DNA of 64,000 bases from assembly GCA_028554755.1 (NCBI GenBank), contig JAPTOF010000015.1:7998001-8062000 (forward strand), in the 5' to 3' direction. Position 1 is the first letter of the stretch. Every line of letters begins with the position of its first letter. The DNA comes from Cordia subcordata. Lineage: Eukaryota; Streptophyta; Magnoliopsida; Boraginales; Cordiaceae. A program made the translations under genes and the position numbers. The notes below the pieces were generated by a model. That model was given only the letters and a program-made list of their open reading frames with translations, was not told where the DNA came from and did not search any database. This document shows, piece after piece, positions 44,229 through 55,244 of the stretch.

Positions 44229-45834
44229 TACTTGTCCTCAAGCAAGCCTAAACCAAGTATATCAACATTCTTTTCAAAAAGTTGCTGGTTGTATTGACTT
44301 GCTGTCATTTCATCTCTGAGGGAGTGTATGGGGTCTTTTTTCATGTATGGGCTTTCCTAGCCTTTTTTGGATCCTTTCCTCGATCACAAGGGGTCTCACC
44401 TCTTGGGAAGTTACTAAGTTAGCTAGAACCACCACAAGCTAATGATTCCAACTCACACACTTGGGATGTTAATACTTCATGCCCTATCAACTAACATGGC
44501 CTCCCAATATGCACCTAGCCCCAAAGATACAAGGAGAAAGAAGATACAACACAATGGCCCACAAATAATGTAAGTAGCCTTGTTTACAATACAATGAAAT
44601 AACAAAAGAGAACATTTGTGTCACTTGACACTTATTCAACATACTTCACTTTTTAATCTTTTTTGTTGCCTTTTGGATTTTTCACTTTTTTCACTTTTTT
44701 TTCATTTTTTTCAAATTTTTACTTTTTTTTTCTCATTTTTTCATTTTTCCATTTTCTTGCATTTTTCTATATATATAACATAAACAAAAAGAAAAGAAAA
44801 AGAAAAGTCCAAGGCACATTAAAACTAATCAAGGAAGGGGCACTCATATCGATAACCCTTTTGAAACACTTTTTCCAACCAAGTCATGGGGTAGCTACAA
44901 GGTGTATTTTTTAGAAATGCGTCTCACAGTTTTCAAAATGATTCTCTTCAAATTCTAGGTCATACCCCATACTCTATTAACTTCCCACATTATACCTTCA
45001 TCCTCTCCAATCAATTAAGTCAATAGAAAAGGCCAACTTTCCAACCAACATGGAGATAAACTAACTCAAAATATGCAAAAAATTGAAAAAAATTGAACAC
45101 ATTTTGAGCAAAAACAAGGCATGCTATGCAAATCTACCCATAAATAATATAAACAATAAAGGAACAACATATCCCTAAACTTAAACTTTGCTTGTCTTCA
45201 AGTAAATAGCACTAAGCACAACAAGCAAGCACATAAAACGCATATGAGGAATGTGGTAGGGATAGATAGGGACAAGTAAAGAATGGAAAGATACAATGTT
45301 GTTAGCTTGTGTCCCACAAATGCCAACGACAATCCATTTTATCTTCTAGCCTCTATCTTTTGTGAAAAGCATTACTGCTCAAAAAACAAAGAAGAGGTTA
45401 GAAGATAATACCACATAAGCTCACATTGACATTCAAAATGACAAACGAGGATGTGTGCAAAGGTAAAGGATTAGTGCACCAATGATAGAAGAAGCAAGAA
45501 TAGGTAAAGGAATAAAAATCTAAGCTACTCAGATTACAAAACAAATAACAAAAACCTAAACTATCAAAAGACAAGAAAAACAAAAGCAATCTAATCCACT
45601 ATATATAAAAGTAGGAATAAATGAAAGAAACTAATATACTACATACAAAACTAAAGGCAAGTAAAAACAAAAAGAACAAGAAAAATATAAACAAGCCTAG
45701 GGTGTCTCCTAGTAGCACTGGATTTAATGCCGTCAGTTGAGCACCAATGTTAGTTAAAATATGTTTAAAATTGCATGGCACAAATTGTCGGATAATTATT
45801 AAAGCACAGAAGGTAGATGGAAAAAGGTCATGCA
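44229..45834 (-). other. E5 3' internal untranslated region
   Basis: There is no credible frame. It holds the T-rich block (44640-44765) and purine tract (44786-44807) shared with E4 and B. Near 45714-45731, sense GGCATTAAATCCAGTGCT can fold as a short hairpin next to a conserved CTAGGAG box. The rest, 45380-45710, is A-rich with nothing recognised. Confidence 0.55.
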
Positions 45835-48300
45835 TTAAGGGTCAAGCAATGAATGCACGGTGTACCCTTTTTCCAAATCACACCCCAAAATATTAAATGA
45901 AGATGTATGCTCAGGTGTGAAAGGAAGCATGCTCAAGCATGTAAGGTCATGCCCCGCTTGCTCTTTAGTTAGCCACCCCATGGCCTTCTTTTCATAATCT
46001 AGGGCTAAGATCATATCCTTCCTATGGGACAATGATAAGTCAAAATGCATTTGATATGGGTGGAGTGTTTCCTAGGCCTAGGTGAAAGTGTTATATGCAA
46101 GAAGGCATAAACGTGAGCTCCAAAGAAGGAGGTTCAATAGAATAGGAAAGAGGAGTAGGAACGACATTCAAAGAAGGAAGATCAAATGAAAGAGACATTG
46201 AAGCACCACACTTTTCTTCTCCACAAGATATAACATTACCAAGCCTAGGTCGCTCTAACTCCTTACTAGGCATGGGTTTGATCTTAATAGGCTCACTCAC
46301 ACTAAAGGAAAGTTCATGTTCATCAAGAAAACACTTAACCTCATCAATAAATTCCTTAGTAGAGAGGGTAAAAGAGGGTATCAACAATAATTCATCAAAC
46401 AACCCAAGACCTATAGATTGCAATTTCAAGCTCATCAATTTCATCCTTGAGTGTCTTCATGGAGTGGCTACTCTCATCAACACAACAATTCTTAACTCCA
46501 AGAAACTTATGATGTAAAAAAATCTAAAATTGATGCTCTATTCTCCTCAATGGATGACTTCAAATCAACACTAGCTAAGATTTCATCAAATGCTACCACA
46601 AATTCATCATTAGTGGTCTTCATCTCACTATCACGCTTTTCACAATGGTCGGCACATATGGCAAGAACAAAGAGGACTCAACAGATCCCAGGTCATGCAA
46701 ACAAGAATGCTCGAAGGCGGTGTGCACACTAAACTTCCTATATGTAGACTCGAAATACGAATGAGTGGTATCAACATGAAACTCAACCTCTAAGTGTGTA
46801 GGGAGTGTGAGAAGAGAGCGAAGCTTAGGTTCCTATGCCTTAACAAGTGACGATCAAAGCACGAGAGAACAGGGTATCACTTCATCCAAAACATAACCAT
46901 AAGAGTCATCAAGAACCAAATTATCTTCAAGTTTGTTCTCATTCTCACCACATGATGTTAGTTCTCCATCAACCTCTCTTTCTAATTTTCTCTTCAAAAC
47001 ATCATCTCTTTCACCCCTAATCGCCTTATTGTTAGGTCTCATCTCTATCCCTTCAACCTGATCTAAAGGTATCTCAACATTCTTGCTCATGAGTTACACA
47101 TTCTCAACTATTCCCTTTGAAAAGTAGTTTTGCATTGTGGAAGAATGTGTTGATAGCTTCAATTTTTTTAGTCCAGTAAAGTAAGGTCTTAAAAGAAAAA
47201 CAAGGAAGAAAGAGAAATAACACTTTGATTTTATATAAAAAAAATGGAAATAGTCTTTCTTCTTTTTTTTGTTATTTCTTGAATATTGAATATTCAATTT
47301 AATATAATAACAAGCACTTTTGTTTCTAAATCAGATAAATTATTATTTATTTATAATTCAATTCGTTGAAAAAAAAATGCCCGGCTAGGTACTGACCAGG
47401 CCAGGCCTTGGGAATAAGAAGGGCCTTTTGAACAAAGTCAATGCAACGAGGTCTTCTTTATTTTCTCCATCAACCTCTCTTTCTAATTTTCTCTCCAAAA
47501 CATCATCTCTTTCGCCCCTAATCGCCTTATTGTTAGGTCTCATCTCTATCCCTTCAACCCGATCTAAAGGCATCTCAACATTCTTGCTCATGAGTTACAC
47601 ACTCTCAACCATTCTCTTCAAACGCTCACCTAGAGATTTGGTGTCTTGTTTCAAACTCTTTAGTTGCTCTTGGTTAGATTGGAGGAGAGATTGGGATTGC
47701 TCAAGCATTTGATCTAAATGCTTTGAGATTATAGACCAAATAGGAATGGGTTCAACCAAGTAGAAATGGTAATCATGTTGAAAATCATTTTGAGCATAAC
47801 CATCAGAAATTCGAAAAAGGAATAGGCAGGAAAATATGGTGTTAGAGGTGGACAATTGAAACCAGAAGGTGAATGGAATGGAGAGTCATCTTGACCCCAT
47901 GGTGAAAATGCATAATGTTTATCCCTAGAATCATGATGATAAGATGTTCATGCATACATGGGCACATAATTACTAGGGGCGTTCTTGGGCATTGCATGCA
48001 ATTAGGGATAGGGGTGGAAGGAAGGACAAGAATTAGAATCATGATTGCGGCTTCCTCAAAGATTGCAATAATAAGAATATGCATCCCTGTAATCATGGTT
48101 TCTAAATAAATGTGCATGAAATGATGCATGACTATAGGGCTCATGGCTAGCACTAGCCTATGATTGGAGATATGCACGGGAGCAACAAATGGTTTTATGC
48201 ATACAACTTCCACACAAGTGACAAGAATTGAGATTATATTCGAGTGGTGGGGAAGAGGATATTGTGACCACCAAGAAGTATAAGGATCGATCATATTCAA
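45835..48300 (-). pseudogene. E5 conserved CCHC-plus-acidic frame, interrupted
   Basis: This relates to the E4 frame from end to end. Parts in order: MIDPYTSWW at 48294, CCHC knuckle CHLCGSCMHKTICC in an adjacent frame near 48210, SYHHDSRDKHYAFSPWGQDD, LQSNQEQLKSLKQ (helical), an acidic stretch SCGENENKLEDNLVLDDSYG (47090-46854), then 46444-46091 (FTLSTKEFIDEVKCFLDEHE, LGNVISCGEEKC) and 46050-45835 (ALDYEKKAMGWLTKEQAGHD). A duplication of about 150 bases with a 349-base insert splits it at 47115-47463. Many frameshifts and stops show it is decayed, but similarity to E4 is mostly at protein level. Function unknown. Confidence 0.6.
46963..47614. repeat. Direct duplication (about 150 bp) around a 349-bp foreign insert
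   Basis: Positions 46963-47113 and 47464-47614 are near-identical copies of one segment of the E5 frame. E4 has a single copy whose left flank matches the first copy and whose right flank matches the second. The insert 47115-47463 has no match elsewhere in the window. It includes a 31-base AT-rich stretch, an A9 run and a GC-richer end (CCCGGCTAGGTACTGACCAG). It may come from organelle DNA, but that is a guess. Confidence 0.7.
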
Positions 48301-48492
48301 TGAATCACAAGTAAAACCTCTTCATAATTCTTTTTTTTTTCTAGATTTTCAAAAATTTCAATTTTTTTGGATTTTTTGACATTTTTTAGTTTTTTTATAG
48401 TTTTTTTCAAATAAAAGAAATCGAATAAAGATAGAACAATACACAAGCAACTAATCAAAAGCAGAAAAGCACACAAAAAATAATACTACGCC

Positions 48493-48510
48493 TCCTAGGT
48501 AATGGCGCCA
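48493..48510 (-). promoter_or_regulatory. E5 primer binding site (tRNA-Asp type)
   Basis: The sense strand reads TGGCGCCATTACCTAGGA, six bases after the 5' LTR end. Its first seven bases equal the tRNA-Asp-type site. Confidence 0.85.
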
Positions 48511-48516
48511 AAAGCT

Positions 48517-50274
48517 TGATCATTGCTTTTAACCTGCAAGTGTACGGATCATGCATAGTATAGCAGATTCAAGTTCGAGTATCATCTCTACAGAGAGGCT
48601 ACCTTAGTTTGGTCTCTACATGCTCGGGTGCCTAAAACTAGGTATGTGTGTGTGTGTGCTTTCTTTAGGATTAAAGGGAGCTCGGGAAAAAGAAAATAAG
48701 ACCTAAGCTACAAAGGAACTATAGGTGCCAAGCTAATGAAGGAAACTTAACAAAGAAGTGGACCTAGGGCAATTGTGTTGCAAGTAGACTCGGGCTATTA
48801 TAATGAATAAGGTCTATCTAGGGCTCAAGGCTTCTATTGTCGTTGTGTTTATTGGGGTTCTCTTAACCAATACTAGTGGTTCAACCTATTAGCTAGGTTT
48901 AAAGCTAAAGGCCAAGCCCTCCTAGCCTACACAATCTATGCTTAGAACTTATCCTCTTGGTTGGGTTTAAAGAGAAAGACTAGTACCTAAATACTATGTG
49001 ACATTGAAGCTCGATTAACCAACACTAACGTGGGTGAGAGATACTCTAGTCTAGGTTAACTTCTCCTCTTGGTTGGGTTTAAAGCCAAGGACTAGCACCT
49101 AAACTCGACTAATCGTAGCATGTAACCTATTAGCTGAGTTTAAAGCTATAGCCTACTCTACTAAGAAAATCCATAAATTAAGCACAATCTTACATGACCC
49201 ATATAAGTAGATAAAAGCATTTGAAGCACAAATAACACAAGCATATGCAGTTAGGCATTTTAACACACAAAGACATGTTTGCTTTTCAATACATAGACAT
49301 ATTGAATCGTGCCATAGATTTATGTAAATAAACATGTATTAAGAGCAAAGATACACACAAATCCTTTATTCAAAGCGCTAATCTAATATATGACACTAAT
49401 CAACCTTAGATCTAACTCCATTACAAAGCATATTTATAAGAATTAAAAAAAAAGGAATAAGGAACTCCACTTCAGACCTTTGCTTAAATCCAAAGCAAAA
49501 CCTTTCAATTTCTTATTACAAGCTTGGTTTGGTGTGGGATGGTGGTTTTGGGTGTTTGGTGAAGTGGGTAAAGGATTAAGGTTTAAGAAAAAAAAGTTCT
49601 TCCCTTCAAAATGGCCTAAAATAGGCTTTATATAGGCGAAATTCGTGACTACCGGTTGACCTAGCCAGTCAGCTGACTCTAGGGCACCATTCAATCACCT
49701 AGGGAGCATTACATTCTAGTTTTACCGACTGAGTGAGGGGTAGATTGGCTTCCTAAATCCTCTTAGTCAATTCTTCACTATTTTGCTCCATTCGGCTCTG
49801 ATTTGTGCCCCAATTTTTTTCTATTGCTTTGTACTTCTTCTGGGGACCTCCAAAGACATTTGTCTTCATATTTTCAGCCTAAAAAACATCTTCAAAATTT
49901 GTCCATGTTCTCTACAAGGTCCAAATTTTACTGTAATTATGTTCAATTTTGCTTAGTTGCTTCATTCTTTGTCTAGGAGCTTCATTTTTTGTTCGGGAGC
50001 TTCCAAACTTGGTTTTGTTCTTCTTTTCAACCATAGATATGTATTAAAGCCTTGCCTATGCCTTCAAGATCTTCAGTCAGGCTCAATACATCTCCTAAAT
50101 CGCACCTAAAACATTAAAATAAAACATTTAGTGTAGCACTTATGCATTTTGACTACTTATGCACCTATATGACTTATGCACAAATGCAACCATAAATGCA
50201 CTCAATTAAGCTTAAAGCACCCTAAAAAGTGAATGCAAACAATATATATAAACATACACAACATATACGCATCA
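48517..50274 (-). repeat. E5 5' LTR
   Basis: 1758 bases, sense TGATGCG...GATCA. The sense TATA box CTATATAAAG is at 49626-49635. U3 holds CCGGTTGACC and CAGTCAGCTGACT-type motifs at 49650-49680. Hairpins with a TTTAAAG core are at 48889, 48955, 49068 and 49130. Confidence 0.87.
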
Positions 50275-50276
50275 GA

Positions 50277-51346
50277 TCCTTATTTCTAGAGATGATTATT
50301 CTAGGCTTGAGTTTTTTGAGGTTAATAGTTCCAATCTTGATTTGAGAGGCACGAATCATTGTGATTGCATACATAGAGTTCATCATGAGGATAGAGATGA
50401 AAATAAATAGTTGAAGGTGAATACGATGAAATCTTGTATTAGGGAATGTGATTGTGAGGAGATATCTACTAGTGATGAATTTATAGAAGAATTTGATGAG
50501 ATAATAGCTAATGAGGATTTAGAGACCCTCCTTGAGAAGCGTATAATGCCTATCTTTTATTCTAGGCCTAAGGAATCCCTTGGAGTTGAATATTCCAGAA
50601 TTGAGGTAAATGATCAATCTAAGAAAACTCTTAGGGAAGAGATTGAGGAACAAGAAATTATGATATATTGTTCTTTGGGTATCTTTGATGAATCATTGTT
50701 AGAACCCTCTTTTAAACTCTCTACGAGGTAATTAATTGATGAGGCGAGCCATTTCTTGGATGAACATGAGTCATCCCTTAGTGAGAGTGAGCCCATGACC
50801 TTTACTTCCAATTCCTTCTCGTCTGGGTCCATTCTTTCATCCTTTCTTATTGATTCCATTCTGTTCAATCCACCTCTATTAGATGATTCTCCCCTCCTTT
50901 CTTCCATCGAGTCTTTCCCTAGTGAGCATACCTTTACACCATCTCACTTTGAGCATATACATGTAAGGTTTGATTATACTCCTCCCGTTCTTTATGCTTT
51001 GGATTCCTCTTTGACCTTTAGGCACGGGGTATGGGTAGCCCTTGATCATCACAAGAAAGTTATAAAATGGTTAGTGGTAAAGACCGAGCTTGCTAGGTTA
51101 GGATTAGAGATGGAAAAGGGACCTAAAGCTTTAGATTCTCTAATGACCCATGACACTTTGGAGTATTCTTTTATATTTGGTGTGCCAAGTTTTCCATTGG
51201 TCTCTTTATTGTGTGTGCTTGAGAAAGTTTGCGATGTGCATTATTTGATTGATTCATTATTCCATGATCATTGTCTTTCTGAGTTGTGCTTTGACACATT
51301 CATATGCCGATCTGTGTTTAAGGACTATAAGTATCATTGGCCTTAA
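50277..51346 (+). pseudogene. E6 3' frame related to the E4/E5 C-terminal region
   Basis: A frame of about 356 codons with two in-frame stops (TAG near 50409 and TAA near 50729). The first part has SRDDYSRLEFFEVNSSNLDL and ISTSDEFIEEFDEIIANEDL, then IMIYCSLGIFDESLLEPSFK and FLDEHESSLSESEPM. These match E4 (TSDELVDKCEKTLASKGL, MIYGSFGMLDESLL) and E5 (FLDEHELSFSVSEP). The second part (50756-51346, 196 codons) ends CRSVFKDYKYHWP. No transmembrane segment or signal peptide is evident, so an envelope-like role is not supported. Its place downstream of where pol would be fits an extra 3' frame as found in some Athila-type elements. Function unknown. Confidence 0.6.
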
Positions 51347-52790
51347 CATTACCGCCTGACTAGAGGCGCTAAATCCAGCGCCGCTAGGAGGCACCTTAGA
51401 TGTTTAGACAAAGTTGATGATTGCTCGACTAATGACGGTGTGGTTAACACTACTAGGAGGCAACCTAGGTTAAATTTTGTTATTTTCTTTTCTTGTTTCA
51501 TTTTCGTTTCATTTGTTTTCTTTTTCACTCATCACAAGTGTTGATCCCCGATCCCATTTCCCATAAGGTACACCTTGTTTATCATTTGCATAAGCTAAAG
51601 CAAGCTTGCATTGGCAATTGTACTAATCTTGCGTTTTGCAAGTGTTTGTGGCTTATTGATAAACAAGGTTGGTAGATGAATTGTTGATCATTTCCATAAA
51701 GAACCTTAAAAGAACACAAGGTTGTATGTATCCTTTCTCCACTTGTCCCTTCTTATCTACCCCATCCCTATCACCGTTATGTGTTTTGTGTTGCTTATTT
51801 GATTGTTGTATGGTTCTATTTTATTTGCTTGAGGACAAGCAAAGTTTAGGTTTAGAGGTGTGGGAGTTTGGTTTTCTTGTTTTATGTTTTATTTAGGGTA
51901 GATTGCATTATTTCCTTAGAAATGGTGAATTTTTTTCGCTTTTTAATGCATATAAAGTCGTTAATCTCTTGGTCGATCAAAGTGTTGCTCTTGTGATTGA
52001 CTCAATTGATTGGTGAATATAAGATAACATTGTAGGGAGTAAATGGAGGGGAGGGAGAGCCAAGTCTTGAAGAGGATGCCTTTGAAAACTGTAGGGAGTG
52101 AGTAATTATAAGAATGTACCTTGTAGCTATCCCATGGCTTGGTTGGAAAAAATGGTTGAAAGGGTTGTTAATATTAGTGCCCTTTCCTTGATTGGTTTTT
52201 TTTTTTTTAATGGGCATTAGCCTTTGTTTTTCTTTCCTTTTTTTCTTATGTTATGCAATGTGGAAAATGCAAAAAAAATGGAAAAAGACAAAAATGAAGA
52301 AAAAATTGAAAAAGCCTAAAATATGTGAAAAAAGCCAAAATGCACCAAAAAGTTCATTGAATAGGTGCTCAAGTGACACAATGTCAACTAAGCACAAATT
52401 ACTTTCTTTGTTTTTTTGTTGTAATGTGAATAAGGCTTTTATATCATTTTTGAGCCATTGTGTTTATACATTACTGCTTTCCATGTCTTTGAAGCTTTAT
52501 GCATGTTAGGGAGGCCATGTCAGTCAAAGGGGCATGAAATATCAACATCTTGCTTGCATGCGTTAGACTCCTTGGCTTGTGGTGTTATAGCTAATTGGGA
52601 ATTTCTTGCGAGGTGCGAGGCCACTGTGAGTAAGGGGAGGATCCAAAAAGGCTGGGGGAACCCCCTCTACAAAAGGAATGACTCCTTCATGCTCTTTAGG
52701 TTTACCAAATTAGCTAGTCAATATATGTAGGTAACCTTTATTAGAGACCTTGAGATAAACTTAGGTTTGGTCTTGCCTAGGGACAAGTAA
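51347..52790 (+). other. E6 3' untranslated region
   Basis: It opens with GGCGCTAAATCCAGCGCC (51365-51382), a 6-bp stem hairpin, followed by two CTAGGAGGCA boxes (51384 and about 51456). Further on come a pyrimidine tract (52221-52247) and A-rich sequence, the inverse of the purine tracts in E4, E5 and B. Conserved blocks near 52500-52720 recur in the other elements. No gene is visible; the short frames are shadows. Confidence 0.6.
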
Positions 52791-52809
52791 GGAGAAGGTT
52801 TGAGGATGT
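52791..52809 (+). promoter_or_regulatory. E6 polypurine tract
   Basis: GGAGAAGGTTTGAGGATGT directly precedes the LTR start TGATATG at 52810. Confidence 0.8.
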
Positions 52810-53339
52810 TGATATGTCTGGATTTTGTGTGTGTTTGCATTGAATTTTTCTTATGTTTAAGAGGTGATATGTACTTATGTAGTGGCATTAGTGTAGTCCT
52901 TATGGTAAAATTATGCTTAAGCAAAGATAATTGCACATAGTTGAGTTTTATAGATAAATGCTACACTAATTGTTTATTTTGATTTAGTTTTGGCTTGACT
53001 TGATGACAAGTGTACAAGATGATGGGTGATGAAGAATTGAAGTGTACGGGTCATAAGGTGAAGGCTAGAAGTGGAAACGAGGAAGATTGAAGGCCAATGG
53101 ACACAACTGGTCAACCTTGAAGAGCAGCTGGTCAACTGGCAAGGTCACTCCAGAGAGCACCAGAAAATTATTAGTTGAGGTCCCCTAAAGCCTGTCGGCC
53201 GCTAGGTCCAAAGAGCTTAACTTATTAGCCGGTAGAGTAGCCTATGAAGTTGGTCGACCAGCTAATCGATCGGCAGTGCGTGCGAGCTGTTTATAGAAGC
53301 CCAATTTTTAGCATTTTAGGGCTATCTTTGAATCAATTC
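52810..53339 (+). repeat. E6 3' LTR, first segment
   Basis: It aligns with E3 LTR positions 30509-31043. It contains GGTCGACC-type motifs around 53110-53275 and the TATA box TTTATAGAAG at 53290-53299. It breaks at AATTC (53335-53339) and resumes at 63642. Confidence 0.85.
53335..53339. repeat. Target duplication of element B, left copy (AATTC)
   Basis: AATTC at 53335-53339 equals AATTC at 63642-63646, immediately outside the B ends. The interrupted LTR reads continuously across them by comparison with E3 near 31040. Confidence 0.93.
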
Positions 53340-55225
53340 TGATCGTTGTCTTTTGAGTGCAAGCTCTAAAGACCCGTAAGTGCACGGATCGATGTAGTAA
53401 AGTGTATGCAAGTGCAGGGTCGATTCCACAGGGAGGCTATGTTGTGAGATAGATTCTATGTGTGTGTTCTAGAGTGTGCCTAAAAAGAAACCTAAACTGT
53501 CTACTTTTAGGATTTTGGATGGTCGAGAGCTCTAGTTAAAACAAATTAAACTAAACTATAAGAATGGAAAAGTGGGGGACAAGCAAATTTAAAGGAACCA
53601 ACAATTGAAAAGGTGTTAGGGTGACATCAACTTATGAATGGGTGATTCTATACTCAAATGCTATAGGATTAAAGAATGAAGACTTACTTTCATAATTGCT
53701 CTTAACCATGTTGCTAAATCAGTGTCTTAATTTCCCTCTAGGACTCAGTGCGGGACAATCCGTAGGTGGCACCTCCTAGAGCTACAGCATAGTCCTTATG
53801 ACCTAGGGCCTTAAGAGTGACCAATTAGCTTCCTAGGTGACTTAGAATGAACCAACCCTAGTACCTAAATCATTGGCTAGATTTAAAGCTAAGATCTAGC
53901 ATCACTAAGGTCGACTAAACCTATCCTGAACCCTATTGGCTGGATTTAAAGCCAAAGGAGACTCGGCCTAGGCTAGCCCTAAATTACTTAGCGTCATTCT
54001 AAGGCCACTATAGCGAGATTTGACTTGATAGCACATTCATAAATGTTCTAGGCCAAGGTGTTTGTGAATAAAAGGATCTATTCAGCTACCAAACATCGTC
54101 ATGCTCGGATTACAGCATTAGAAGCAATTAACAACCAACATGTATGCATTATTGAAGTCATTTTCACTACTAGGCATGCAAATATACACATAAACATGAA
54201 TATAAGTAGTACGCACTTCATAGCATCAACATATAAACACATAGACATGATTATAGAATGGATTAGATCTGTTTAGTAATAAATAGACTTCAATTTATAC
54301 CCATGCTTCTCATTTAGGCATCTAATCAAACACTTAGACATGAATGAGAAAATAACCATTTGAACAATAAAATTAAACATGTATATATTCAGCCATTTAA
54401 TCCCATATCATAAGAGTATATAGCTAACCCATTACATAAGTTAAATCACCCTACACAAGTCTACTCAATCATAATAAGAGATAGAATGAAAGAGAGTTTA
54501 TGAAGCTTCCCTTTTATCTTAGCGAATCTTGTACAAAGCTCTTGAGCAAACTTGAATCCAAATCTTTGAAACCCTCTAAATACTATTGCTTCAAGGTGAT
54601 TAAATGTGCGAGAGAGTGTGTGTGATGTGGGTGAAGAATAGGGTTAAGTGTGTGTGTGTGTGTGTGTGATGGTTGTGTTAAGATCCTCTCCAGAATTGTC
54701 AAAAAGATCCCCTCTTTTAAGTCTGAAAATCAGGCTTTTGTATTAGCTTTTACAAACTACCTGTCGACCAAGCCGGTCGACTGACTTCTCCTCTTAGCTC
54801 GACCGGTTTTTTGGTGATGTTTTCTAGACTGGCCAGTCGACCGGCTTTGGAGGGGTGGTCGTCAGTCCATTTTTAGAACCTCTCTGGAGTGGCCGGTCGA
54901 TCGGCTCCTTCTCTAAGGTCATCCGGCTGACTTCCTTCCTCCATTTTTTGTCTTTTTTGCCTCTGATCTTCTCTTTTTGACTCGTACATCTCCCGTCTTC
55001 ATCACCTATCATCGCCCAATCTCGATCTTAACCCAAAGTTCACCTAAATCATTGAAAATAAGCAATTAGTGTAGCAATTTGTCTCTTAAACTCATTATGT
55101 ACATTTGTTTACGCTTTAGCCTTTTCTTATCAAAAGCACTACACCAATGCACCTTTATGTGCACTTAATACCTCTTAATCATAGGCAAATAACAATGCAA
55201 ACACACACAAAAACACAACACATCA
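53340..55225 (-). repeat. B 3' LTR
   Basis: 1886 bases, sense TGATGTGTTG...ACGATCA, collinear with 61523-63410. U3 holds at least six CCGGTCGAC-type motifs between 54768 and 54930. The perfect hairpin TTGGCTGGATTTAAAGCCAA is at 53936-53955, with a variant at 53873-53892. A GT microsatellite lies at about 54646-54668. Confidence 0.92.
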
Positions 55226-55244
55226 ACACCCCCAAACCTTCTCC
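55226..55244 (-). promoter_or_regulatory. B polypurine tract
   Basis: The sense strand reads GGAGAAGGTTTGGGGGTGT just before the 3' LTR. A mutated copy of this tract and its neighbours recurs at 63411-63566. Confidence 0.85.

Larger units (their letters stand above)
42485..50274 (-). mobile_element. Non-autonomous Gypsy element E5
   Basis: A minus-strand element of 7.79 kb with 3' LTR 42485-44208, internal region 44209-48516 and 5' LTR 48517-50274. The 3' LTR lacks about 24 terminal bases present in the 5' LTR, where E5 abuts E4. The internal region has the E4-type frame and no gag or pol. GATCC follows its intact right end; the left target copy is lost. Confidence 0.83.
50275..53339 (+). 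mobile_element. Gypsy element E6: 3' internal region and first part of 3' LTR
   Basis: Plus-strand element sequence resumes right after E5. It contains a 3' frame related to the E4/E5 frames (50277-51346), an untranslated region, a polypurine tract (52791-52809) and the 3' LTR from 52810. B splits that LTR at 53339/63642, and it runs off the window end. Orientation and LTR type match E3, so E3 and E6 may be one element whose middle (pol) was lost when E4 and E5 came together. Confidence 0.7.

Noticed and set aside
44663..44914. Phe-rich frame (many F and S)
   Set aside because: It is a translation of the T-rich block in the E5 untranslated region; the same block appears in E4 and B in other frames.
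47115..47463. Plastid DNA insert as a firm call
   Set aside because: Composition suggests it, but I cannot match it to a named plastid gene without a search, so it stays a hypothesis.
50756..51346. Envelope-like protein of an Athila-type element
   Set aside because: No signal peptide or transmembrane segment is visible; position alone is not enough.
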